Part shown: positions 7,880 to 15,329 of the stretch, one piece after another
Position numbering within the stretch: the first letter of the stretch is position 1
How the letters are laid out: each line of letters begins with the position of its first letter
Source: JAZDOK01 sp043798715
GTDB taxonomy: Bacteria; Vulcanimicrobiota; JAZDOK01
NCBI GenBank assembly: GCA_043798715.1
Contig: JAZDOK010000013.1
Coordinates: forward strand, 124,001-188,000
Length of the DNA: 64,000 nt
Direction: 5' to 3'
Position numbers and translations under genes: made by a program
The notes under the pieces: model-generated
Seen by the model: only the letters and a program-made list of their open reading frames with translations
What the model was told of the DNA's origin: nothing
Database searches by the model: none

Positions 7880-8449
7880 ATGGAGAACCGCAAGGAGAAA
7901 CTTCGACAACTCATTCTGGCCATCTTGAACAAGATCGGAAAATCGAACAAGACGAAGCTTGCCAAGCTGATTCTTTTTTCCGAGATTGAGTATTTCAAGA
8001 AATACGAAGCGTCATTCACCGGTCTTTATTTCGTCAGGTTGCCGAATGGCCCTGTTATCGCATTTTTTGATGAAGTTTTGTCTGAAGGCGAAGGGCTATG
8101 CTGGGAGAAAAAGACCGATTTGATTTCCATTTTCTCCGAATTAGAGAAAAAGAAGCAGTTCACTTACAGCCCCATTAAAGAGGCTGTTGTTGAAGGCGGT
8201 ATGGACGAAATTGTTTCCTCTGTGGTAAGCACCTACGGAAGCTTGACGGCGACAGCTCTCTCCGAACGCTCGCATGAATTGCCGGCCTGGCGTCACTCCG
8301 AGCCGAATGAACCAATCTACACGGCAGAACTTTCCATTGAGAACGAAGCGGAGTATTTCGCTCTGATCGATTTGCTTGACGAGATTGACGACGCGGAGGA
8401 AGAAGACAATCTGCCGTTGCAAAAAGCGTTATCACCAGCTCTATCTTAA
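7880..8449 (+). CDS. Panacea-domain (DUF4065/SocA-like) antitoxin-type protein
   Basis: A 189-aa protein whose first 75 residues follow the Panacea pattern: 'KTKLAKLILFSEIEYFKKY' (the family's 'L.KLLYLaD.ey') and 'FTGLYFVRLPNGPVIAFFDEVL' ('iTG..y.rlp.GPv......l'). A middle region has 'VVSTYGSLTATALSERSHELPAW', matching the C-terminal 'L...sH...pw' part of the domain, and the tail is acidic. Panacea proteins are known as promiscuous antitoxins that pair with many unrelated toxins. GGAGGGAG lies 5 bp before ATG 7880. No toxin of a known family is next to it; the candidate 50-aa ORF upstream is the only small neighbour. Confidence 0.75.
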   Translation: MENRKEKLRQLILAILNKIGKSNKTKLAKLILFSEIEYFKKYEASFTGLYFVRLPNGPVIAFFDEVLSEGEGLCWEKKTDLISIFSELEKKKQFTYSPIKEAVVEGGMDEIVSSVVSTYGSLTATALSERSHELPAWRHSEPNEPIYTAELSIENEAEYFALIDLLDEIDDAEEEDNLPLQKALSPALS

Positions 8450-8527
8450 AGCACTCGAAGATTTTAACGAAGTGTAAAATAGGGGAGTCCGGTTTATGCA
8501 CTGACGGCTTCCGGCAAATTTCTTTTT

Positions 8528-10225
8528 CTACTGTGATTTCTGGATTCTGGCCCAGGTGTCGCGGAGGGTCACGGTCCTGTTGAAGACGGGTTTGTCCCCC
8601 GAAGAATCCGGATCGACGCAGAAATAGCCCAGCCTCTCGAACTGGAAACGTTCTCCAGGTTTGGCACCGGCAAGAGCGGGCTCCAGGCGAGCTGAGGTCA
8701 CAACTTCCAGGGACTTCGGATTCAAGTTCGATCGAAAGTCTTCGCCTTCCGCCACGTCGTCGGGATTTTCCTTTATGAACAGGTTATCATACAGGCGCAC
8801 TTCGGCCGGGATAGCGTGAGCGGCTGAAACCCAGTGGATGGTGGCCTTGACGTTGCGCCCGTCCGGGGCGCTTCCGCTTCTTGTTTCCGGGTCGTAGGAG
8901 CAGCGAAGCTCGATCACGTTCCCTTTTTCATCTTTAATGACATCCCTGCAGGTTATGAAATAGCCGCATCTAAGGCGCACCTCCCGGCCCGGGGCCAGTC
9001 GGAAAAACTTTTTAGGCGGGTCCTCCATGAAATCGTCCTGTTCAATGTACAACACCTTCGAGAACGGGACTTTCCTCGTTCCTTGAGAGGAGTCTTCAGG
9101 ATTGTTGATTGCTTCCAGTTCTTCGACCCGGCCTTCGGGGTAGTTTTCGAGAACCACCCGAAGGGGGCGCAGGACGCCCATCCTGCGATGGGCGCGCTTG
9201 TTCAAATCATCACGCACGCTGTGTTCGAGCATGGAAATGTCAACGGTGCTGTCGGCCTTGGCCACTCCGATCGACTGGCAGAAAGCGCGGATGGATTCCG
9301 GGGTGTAGCCCCGCCTGCGCAGGCCCGAGATGGTCGGCATCCGCGGATCGTCCCACCCGTTGACAAGTCCTTCCTGCACCAGCTGGAGAAGGCGCCGCTT
9401 GCTCATTACGGTGTAGTTCAGGTTAAGCCGGGCGAATTCGATTTGCTGCGGATGATAGATTCCCAGAGCGTCCAGGTACCAGTCGTACAGCGGGCGGTGG
9501 ACTTCAAATTCAAGGGTGCAGATGGAATGGGTTATTCTTTCGATGGAATCTTCCAGGCCGTGGGCCCAGTCGTACATTGGATAAAGGCACCACTTGTCGC
9601 CAGTGTGGGGATGGGTTGCGTGGAGAATGCGGTACATGACGGGATCCCGCATGTTCAGGTTGGGTGACGCCATGTCGATTTTAGCCCTCAGTGTTCGGGA
9701 ACCGTCCGGTAACTCGCCGGCCCGCATGCGCTCAAATAAATCCAGGTTTTCCTCGACCGATCGGTTGCGATAGGGGCTTTCCTTGCCGGGCTGTGTCAGT
9801 GTTCCCCGGGACTCCCGGACCTCGTCCGCGTTCAGATCGCAGACGTACGCCTTGCCGTCCTTGATCAGTTGGACGGCCCATTGGTACATCTGCTCAAAAT
9901 AGTCCGAGGCGAAATAGAGGTGCTCGCCCCAGTTAAATCCAAGCCATCGCACGTCTTCCTTGATTGATTCAATATACTCGGTTTCTTCCTTGACGGGGTT
10001 GGTGTCGTCAAAACGCAGGTGGCAGACGCCCCCCTTGTTTTCGGCGGCGATGCCGAAATTAAGGCAGATGGACTTGGCGTGCCCGATATGCAGGTAGCCG
10101 TTGGGTTCCGGCGGGAACCTGGTGGCCACGCGCCCTCCCCATTTACCGGTCTCCAGATCCTTCGCGATGATCGCGCGGATAAAGTCCGTGGAAGCCCTTG
10201 ATTCGGCTGCCGCAACCATTTCCAT
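8528..10225 (-). CDS. glnS: Glutaminyl-tRNA synthetase
   Basis: Class I aminoacyl-tRNA synthetase charging tRNA-Gln. With ATG 10225 (AAGGGAG 8 bp upstream) the protein is 565 aa, the usual bacterial GlnRS length; a longer frame to 10330 would run into the upstream gene. The HIGH motif is in 'PPEPNGYLHIGHAKS', the GlnRS-type 'LRFDDTNP' follows, and the KMSKS equivalent is 'VMSKRRL'. The two C-terminal beta-barrel domains are complete. Direct glutaminylation is therefore present, matching the tRNA-Gln(CTG) at 6122. Confidence 0.95.
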   Translation of the reverse strand: MEMVAAAESRASTDFIRAIIAKDLETGKWGGRVATRFPPEPNGYLHIGHAKSICLNFGIAAENKGGVCHLRFDDTNPVKEETEYIESIKEDVRWLGFNWGEHLYFASDYFEQMYQWAVQLIKDGKAYVCDLNADEVRESRGTLTQPGKESPYRNRSVEENLDLFERMRAGELPDGSRTLRAKIDMASPNLNMRDPVMYRILHATHPHTGDKWCLYPMYDWAHGLEDSIERITHSICTLEFEVHRPLYDWYLDALGIYHPQQIEFARLNLNYTVMSKRRLLQLVQEGLVNGWDDPRMPTISGLRRRGYTPESIRAFCQSIGVAKADSTVDISMLEHSVRDDLNKRAHRRMGVLRPLRVVLENYPEGRVEELEAINNPEDSSQGTRKVPFSKVLYIEQDDFMEDPPKKFFRLAPGREVRLRCGYFITCRDVIKDEKGNVIELRCSYDPETRSGSAPDGRNVKATIHWVSAAHAIPAEVRLYDNLFIKENPDDVAEGEDFRSNLNPKSLEVVTSARLEPALAGAKPGERFQFERLGYFCVDPDSSGDKPVFNRTVTLRDTWARIQKSQ

Positions 10226-10266
10226 TTTTACAACTCCCTTGCTTATTGCTTGATATTCAATAAAAC

Positions 10267-11376
10267 TTACCGGATGACAAATTCGGTGTTTTTCAAAACC
10301 TGGCCGTTGAGAAGGATGTCCACTCTCCATTTGCCATTTTGGAATGGAACGCTTGAATAGATCGTTCCCGAAGTGGCGCTAACAGCCTTGTCCACATCTA
10401 TGAAAAGCTGCTTGGTTCTGATAAATTGGTCTTCACAATACCACTTGCTTTCAAGAAGGGTGTCCGATTCGGCATTAGTGAAATCGCACCAGATGCTTAA
10501 AGATTTAACATCATCGGTGAAAGCGGTGTTGACCCCGACGGGGTCGCCGGCATCGCTTATTCCCCTGCAGACGAGGATGTTTATCAGAGTGAAAGCCGGT
10601 TTCGGGCTGGGCGTGGCGGCCTGAGCAGCCGGCGGGTCAGCGGCTTTCACGGCGCCTGAAGCATCGTTAGATGTCGGGGGGGGCTCGGCGGCCGTTCCCT
10701 TGGCGGCTGCCACGCCGGACCCGGTGACCTGGTCGGCTTTGATGCCCAGGTCCACGTCCTGGGTCGTGTTGACGTAGAGGGTGGCGCCCGCATCGATATG
10801 AGCTTCATGTCCGGGAATCAGGCACCCCGGATTCAAGCCGAATGAAAACGAGGAACTGCTGGAAGACCAGCTCCCGCTTCCCGTGTTCGTCGCGGGATCG
10901 AAAGACGTTGTTCCCGAACCGCTTCCGGATCCGGTGCCAGTGTTAACAGTCGGGATCAAGGCGCTGAGAAGTTTCTCGGTATCGCTGGGAGCGCCCTGCG
11001 CGGCTTTTCCGATCTGGACCGGAACGTCCACATTATTGATCGTTTTGAAGGAACCGGCGGTGATCTTGATATAGCCCTGCGCCCGGAACAAGCCGGGGCG
11101 GTGCACCTCTCCGACCGTGCCCATGTCTCTCGAACCCTTGGGAATCACCACCACGCCATTGACCGTAACGTCTTCGGCCACCTCCAGGCGCACCTGGTCT
11201 CCCTTTTTATTGAGGTTGGAATTCAGGGAATCCAGGAGCTTCACACAGAAAATAGTGCCTTTAGGAATGACAAGATTTCCGGTTTCAGCTCCATTACCCC
11301 TTGCGATGCTCATCAGGAGGAGACTCAGGACGAGCGCCGGAAAAAATATGTATTGGGCAACCCTGTTAAACTTCAT
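10267..11376 (-). CDS. Exported protein with Gly/Ser-rich middle, function unknown
   Basis: A 369-aa protein with a clear signal peptide (about residues 1-30, basic start then 'FFPALVLSLLLMSIARG'). Residues 35-130 form a beta-rich domain starting 'LVIPKGTIFCVKLLDSLNS', with 'VVVIPKGSRDMGTV', similar in style to TrbI/VirB10-like or 'conjugation TrbI-like' beta barrels seen in exported proteins with 'G..i...L...lnS....G..v'. A low-complexity linker (TGTGSGSGSG, then a run of Ser) follows, then a Pro/Ala-rich stretch and a C-terminal beta domain ending 'WRVDILLNGQVLKNTEFVIR'. I do not recognise the family. It lies between ispF and glnS on the same strand. Confidence 0.75.
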   Translation of the reverse strand: MKFNRVAQYIFFPALVLSLLLMSIARGNGAETGNLVIPKGTIFCVKLLDSLNSNLNKKGDQVRLEVAEDVTVNGVVVIPKGSRDMGTVGEVHRPGLFRAQGYIKITAGSFKTINNVDVPVQIGKAAQGAPSDTEKLLSALIPTVNTGTGSGSGSGTTSFDPATNTGSGSWSSSSSSFSFGLNPGCLIPGHEAHIDAGATLYVNTTQDVDLGIKADQVTGSGVAAAKGTAAEPPPTSNDASGAVKAADPPAAQAATPSPKPAFTLINILVCRGISDAGDPVGVNTAFTDDVKSLSIWCDFTNAESDTLLESKWYCEDQFIRTKQLFIDVDKAVSATSGTIYSSVPFQNGKWRVDILLNGQVLKNTEFVIR

Positions 11377-11433
11377 TTTTATTCATACCTCTCAGGTTAT
11401 CCCGGAATAGCCGGGAGACTTATTCGTGCTTCA

Positions 11434-11448
11434 GGCTGAAAATCAGCC
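11434..11448. repeat. Stem-loop over the ispF stop codon
   Basis: GGCTGA (11434-11439) and TCAGCC (11443-11448) form a perfect 6-bp stem with a 3-nt loop, and the ispF stop codon lies in the stem. A second hairpin, CCCGG/CCGGG, is at 11401-11415. Neither is followed by a T-run on the minus strand, so termination is uncertain. Confidence 0.35.
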
Positions 11449-11949
11449 GGATGGAAATGAAAGCGTGGCGATAGCCTGGGCGGCTATGCCTTCCCCCCTC
11501 CCGGTAAAGCCAAGACCTTCGGTTGTGGTGGCCTTGAGGTTCAATTTGGATTCACCTGTTTTAAGCACCCCGGCGAGGCTCTTTTTCATCTGCGGAAAAA
11601 ATGAGGCCAGTTTAGGCTCCTGGCAGATTACGAGCGCGTCCAGGTGTACCAGGCAGGCTCCTCTTCCGGACATGATTTCTCTGACTTCCTCCAGGAGCTT
11701 CAAGCTTGAAATGCCCTTGTACTTTGGATCGGAATCCGGAAAGTGCATTCCGATGTCCCCTTCCCCCAGTGCTCCCAGGAGGGCGTCCATGACGGCGTGG
11801 GTCAGGACGTCGGCGTCCGAATACCCCAGAAGGCCCCTCTCAAAGGGGATCTCGATTCCGCCCAGGACCAGCTTGCGTCCGGGAACCAGGCGGTGGGCAT
11901 CAAAGCCAATCCCGCTCCGGTATTCAGGGATTCTGTTCGCGCAGTCCAT
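11443..11949 (-). CDS. ispF: 2-C-methyl-D-erythritol 2,4-cyclodiphosphate synthase
   Basis: Fifth enzyme of the MEP isoprenoid pathway; it cyclises CDP-methylerythritol phosphate. The 168-aa protein has the zinc ligands in 'GIGFDAHRL' (Asp, His) and the later His in 'DADVLTHAVMDALLGA', the substrate-binding 'GDIGMHFPDSDPKYKGISS', and the C-terminal 'KATTTEGLGFTGRGEGIAAQA'. It starts 7 bp after the end of ispD on the same strand, so the two are probably co-expressed. Confidence 0.96.
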   Translation of the reverse strand: MDCANRIPEYRSGIGFDAHRLVPGRKLVLGGIEIPFERGLLGYSDADVLTHAVMDALLGALGEGDIGMHFPDSDPKYKGISSLKLLEEVREIMSGRGACLVHLDALVICQEPKLASFFPQMKKSLAGVLKTGESKLNLKATTTEGLGFTGRGEGIAAQAIATLSFPSG

Positions 11950-11956
11950 ATCGGGC

Positions 11957-12763
11957 TTAAGAGACGCTTTTCAGGCGGTGCTTAAGGAGAATCTCGGCCA
12001 TTTCGACGTCCTCGGTCGTCGTGATTTTAATGTTCTCCGCTGAACTCATGACGACCTTGACCCGATACCCCAGGCGTTCCACCAGGGCGGCATCGTCCGT
12101 AGCGTAGAATTCGGCCGCTCTGGCTTTCTTATGCGCCTCGAGAAGTACATCGTAAATAAAGATCTGCGGCGTGTGGGCCATCCATATTTCGTTGCGGTTG
12201 AGAGTGGAGGATATATAATTTTCTCTCTCCACCTTCTTTACGGTTTCATGGGCGGGAAGAGCCAGGATGGCGCCTCCGAAGCGGGGGCCGCCCTTGTAAC
12301 CGGAGGGGTAGAGCGAAGTCACCTTGACTCCCTCAACTTCCATTTCCCGCTCGATGCCCTTGGCCGCGGCCATGGCTTTATCTGCTTCCAATTCTTCCCG
12401 GCAGGCCTCGAAGACGCGATCCAGAAGATCCCGGCTCACCAGGGGACGGGCGCCGTCGTGTACGGCCACCAGTTCCGCTCCTTCCAGATACGCCAGCCCG
12501 GAATGTACCGAATCCTGTCTTTCCTCTCCTCCGGGCAGGATCTGTCCCACCTTGTTGAAATGGTATTTTTTTACCAGGTCCCCGATGGCGGTAATATCCT
12601 CACGTGTCGTTACCAGGACGATTTCCTCCACCAGGGGATGGTTTTCAAATGCTTCGAGTGTCCAGGCCAGAACCGGTTTGCCCCCTATGGAGATGAGGAG
12701 CTTGTTTCCCTGGGTCACTCTCTTGCCACGGCCCGCAGCCGCAATGATAGCTGAAATTCTCAT
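11957..12763 (-). CDS. ispD: 2-C-methyl-D-erythritol 4-phosphate cytidylyltransferase
   Basis: Third MEP-pathway enzyme; it joins CTP and methylerythritol phosphate. The nucleotide-binding signature 'IIAAAGRGKRV' is at residues 6-16, followed by 'NKLLISIGGKPVLAWTL', 'GGEERQDSV', 'VHDGARPLVS' and, late, 'TDDAALVERLGYRV' and 'NIKITTTEDVEMAE'. At 268 aa it is longer than E. coli IspD (about 236 aa); the extra residues lie around 'AKGIEREMEVEGVKVTSLYPSGYKGG'. AGGAGGACTAC lies upstream of the ATG. Confidence 0.94.
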   Translation of the reverse strand: MRISAIIAAAGRGKRVTQGNKLLISIGGKPVLAWTLEAFENHPLVEEIVLVTTREDITAIGDLVKKYHFNKVGQILPGGEERQDSVHSGLAYLEGAELVAVHDGARPLVSRDLLDRVFEACREELEADKAMAAAKGIEREMEVEGVKVTSLYPSGYKGGPRFGGAILALPAHETVKKVERENYISSTLNRNEIWMAHTPQIFIYDVLLEAHKKARAAEFYATDDAALVERLGYRVKVVMSSAENIKITTTEDVEMAEILLKHRLKSVS

Positions 12764-12787
12764 GTAGTCCTCCTTTGTCTCGCGTCG

Positions 12788-13867
12788 TTAAACAGTTCTG
12801 GCAAAGACCATCTTGCCGGCCATTGTCTGAAGAACGCTGGTCACTTCCACCGCAACTTTCTTCCCGATATGCCTCTTTCCATCCTCGATGACGACCATAG
12901 TGCCGTCGTCAAGATAGGACACCCCCTGGCCGGGCTCTTTGCCTTCCCGGATGACATGCAGGGAGATCTCCTCTCCGGGAATGAATACCGGCTTTAAGGC
13001 GTTGGCCAGCTCGTTGACATTCAGCACTTTGATGCCCTGGAGCTGGGCCACCTTGTTCAGGTTGAAATCAGTAGTAACCAGGACGGCCCCCGTTTCCTGG
13101 CAGAGCTTCACCAGGCGGGCATCGGTGGCGCCATCGGGATAATCTTTCTCCACGATCCGAATCGGCACCTCTTTCTGAAGGGCGGTCAGCATGTCCAGCC
13201 CCCGGCGGCCGCGGTTGCGCCGCAGCGCATCGGCTGAATCGGCGATCTGCTGCATTTCATCGAGGACGAACCTGGGCACTATGACATCTCCCTCCACAAA
13301 GCCTGATAGGTAGATCTCGGCAAAACGGCCGTCGATGATTACACTGGTGTCGAGCACCTTGGCTGTCGGCCGCTTCTTACCGCCGAACAGACCGCCGCGC
13401 CCCAGCATATCGCCCGTGCTCGGATTGTATAGAACCCTCGTGGTTATAAAGATTCCCAGGTAGCAGATGAAGATGGTCACCAGCAGGTAGATAAATGCTG
13501 CCAGAAATTCCCCGATGGTCGGAATATCCTTCAGGGGGACCTTGCTTAGAACCAGATCCACCAGGGTTGAGATGATAAGTCCGATGATGAGTCCAATTGT
13601 TCCCATTATCATTTCAGGGAAGGAAATTTTCTGAAAATATTCCGCAACCCGGCTGGTAATCCGCATGAATAGATTAGCCAGGAGCGGCGAGAGCACAATA
13701 CTCAGGAGGGTGATTACGCACCCGGTGGCAAAGAAAGAGATCTGCTGCTGCTCCAGTGTCAGGTTTGAAAAAAGCTGATCTCTGATGAGGCCGGCCAGTT
13801 TGTATCCCAGGAGGATGCCAAAAACCGTCATAATGACATAGAACAGAGCCCTGATAAATCGCGTCAT
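12788..13867 (-). CDS. PIN/TRAM-domain membrane protein (YacL-like)
   Basis: A 359-aa protein with four hydrophobic helices in the first 145 residues ('FYVIMTVFGILLGY', 'FFATGCVITLLSIVLSPLLA', 'MIMGTIGLIIGLIISTL', 'FLAAFIYLLVTIFICYLGIF'). A PIN-like nuclease domain follows ('AKVLDTSVIIDGRFAEI', 'DATDARLVKL'-type acidic residues, 'VLVTTDFNLNKVAQLQGI'), and a C-terminal TRAM domain ('GQGVSYLDDGTMVVIEDGKRHIGKKVAVEVTSVLQT'). This is the YacL architecture found next to ispD in Firmicutes, often thought to act on RNA. Its cellular target is unknown. RBS GGAGGTG lies upstream. Confidence 0.9.
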   Translation of the reverse strand: MTRFIRALFYVIMTVFGILLGYKLAGLIRDQLFSNLTLEQQQISFFATGCVITLLSIVLSPLLANLFMRITSRVAEYFQKISFPEMIMGTIGLIIGLIISTLVDLVLSKVPLKDIPTIGEFLAAFIYLLVTIFICYLGIFITTRVLYNPSTGDMLGRGGLFGGKKRPTAKVLDTSVIIDGRFAEIYLSGFVEGDVIVPRFVLDEMQQIADSADALRRNRGRRGLDMLTALQKEVPIRIVEKDYPDGATDARLVKLCQETGAVLVTTDFNLNKVAQLQGIKVLNVNELANALKPVFIPGEEISLHVIREGKEPGQGVSYLDDGTMVVIEDGKRHIGKKVAVEVTSVLQTMAGKMVFARTV

Positions 13868-13906
13868 TTTTTCACCTCCTTTCTTTTTTGTATACAGGCG
13901 GGATCG

Positions 13907-15319
13907 TTAAAAGGGAAGTGGCTCCCTCAAAGTTCTCTCCGCCGACAGCGGGACTTTTTTATCTAAACCGGCCACGCGCAGGGCGTCCCGGATGTCGTCG
14001 ATTCCCTCGGTTTTTATTCTTCTCCCGCCGACGGCGAGGCTCTTTTCCAGATTATGGCGGGAGAGAATGCAGCGATCAAAGCCCAAGCGGGCTGCCTCTG
14101 AGAGCCTCAGTTCCACCTGGGTGACCGATCGGGTCTCTCCTGCCAGGCCCACTTCCCCGAGAAAGACATCTGTGCCCGGGAGGGGAATGTCCAGGAGGCT
14201 TGAGGCCACCGCCAGGATAACGCCCAGATCCGAGGCGGTCTCCTCTATCTTGACCCCCCCCACCACGTTCACGAAGACGTCCCGATCGGCCAGCGAGAGA
14301 CCTCCCCGGCGCTCAAGCACCGCCAGAAGAAGGGCCAGGCGGTTTACATCTATGCCCATGCTTCGCCGGATGGGCATCCCGAAAGACGAGCGGGAGACGA
14401 GTGCCTGAATTTCGACCAGGAGCGGCCTCGTTCCCTCAAGGATGGGGACGATGGCCGATCCGGCCACTGCCTGCGGCCGCTGGGCGAGGAAGAGTTCCGA
14501 AGGATTCTCGACTTCATGCAATCCGCATCCGGTCATTTCGAAAATTCCGACCTCGTTGGTGGAGCCGAAGCGGTTCTTGATGGCCCGGAGCATGCGGTAA
14601 TTCTGGTAGGCCTCTCCTTCGAAGTAGAGGACCGAGTCCACGATATGCTCCAGGACCCGGGGGCCCGCAATGGCGCCGTCTTTGGTCACGTGCCCCACCA
14701 CCAGGACGGCGATGTTCTCCTGCTTGGCCATCCGCATGAGCCGGGCCGCGCACTCTCTCACCTGGGCGACGCTGCCCGGCGCCGAGGGGAGATCGGGCCG
14801 GTATACGGTCTGGATGGAATCTACGATGAGGAGTCTGGGTCTGAGTTTGAGGGTGTGTTCGAGGATGGCCTCGAGGTTGATCTCGGCCAGAATTAGGAGA
14901 GAGGGCGCCGCAACGTCCAGGCGGTCGGCCCGAAGCTTGGTCTGCTGAAGCGATTCTTCCCCGGAGACATAGAGCACCGGGCCGTAGCGGTTGGCAAGAA
15001 GGCCGGCCGCCTGAAGGAGGAGGGTGGATTTTCCGATGCCTGGAGTCCCCCCGATGAGTACGATGGAGCCGGCCACCAGGCCGCCTCCCAGCACCCGGTC
15101 CAGTTCCGCGATTCCGCAGAGAAGGCGGTTTTCCTCTGATGGCATGATCTCCCCAAGTTTTTTGGGACTCTCCATACCGGAGAAACTCTCGGGAGAGCGT
15201 TTGTCCGGGACCATCTCCTCAACAAAAGTGTTCCAACCGGAGCAATCCGGGCAGCGCCCCAGCCACTTTACGGCCACCGAACCGCAGTCCTGGCAGATGT
15301 ACCGTGTTTTTTTCTTCAT
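13907..15319 (-). CDS. radA: DNA repair protein RadA
   Basis: RecA-related ATPase that promotes branch migration during recombinational repair. Start ATG 15319 gives 470 aa beginning at the family-typical zinc finger 'YICQDCGSVAVKWLGRCPDCSGW' (C-x2-C...C-x2-C). Walker A is 'GGTPGIGKSTLLLQ', the RadA-specific 'KNRFGSTNEVGIFEM' is present, and the C-terminal Lon-protease-like domain includes 'VNVVGGVKIEETASDL'. The gene starts 10 bp inside or beyond the clpC end region, with only a weak RBS, so coupling to clpC translation is likely. Confidence 0.95.
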   Translation of the reverse strand: MKKKTRYICQDCGSVAVKWLGRCPDCSGWNTFVEEMVPDKRSPESFSGMESPKKLGEIMPSEENRLLCGIAELDRVLGGGLVAGSIVLIGGTPGIGKSTLLLQAAGLLANRYGPVLYVSGEESLQQTKLRADRLDVAAPSLLILAEINLEAILEHTLKLRPRLLIVDSIQTVYRPDLPSAPGSVAQVRECAARLMRMAKQENIAVLVVGHVTKDGAIAGPRVLEHIVDSVLYFEGEAYQNYRMLRAIKNRFGSTNEVGIFEMTGCGLHEVENPSELFLAQRPQAVAGSAIVPILEGTRPLLVEIQALVSRSSFGMPIRRSMGIDVNRLALLLAVLERRGGLSLADRDVFVNVVGGVKIEETASDLGVILAVASSLLDIPLPGTDVFLGEVGLAGETRSVTQVELRLSEAARLGFDRCILSRHNLEKSLAVGGRRIKTEGIDDIRDALRVAGLDKKVPLSAERTLREPLPF

Positions 15320-15329
15320 TTTAAAGGCG

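Noticed and set aside
7622..7909. A 95-codon minus-strand frame across the start of the Panacea gene
   Set aside because: It overlaps the Panacea start and competes with the better 50-aa frame; composition is not protein-like.
12131..12754. A 207-codon plus-strand frame opposite ispD
   Set aside because: Antisense to a conserved enzyme with complete motifs; no RBS or family pattern.
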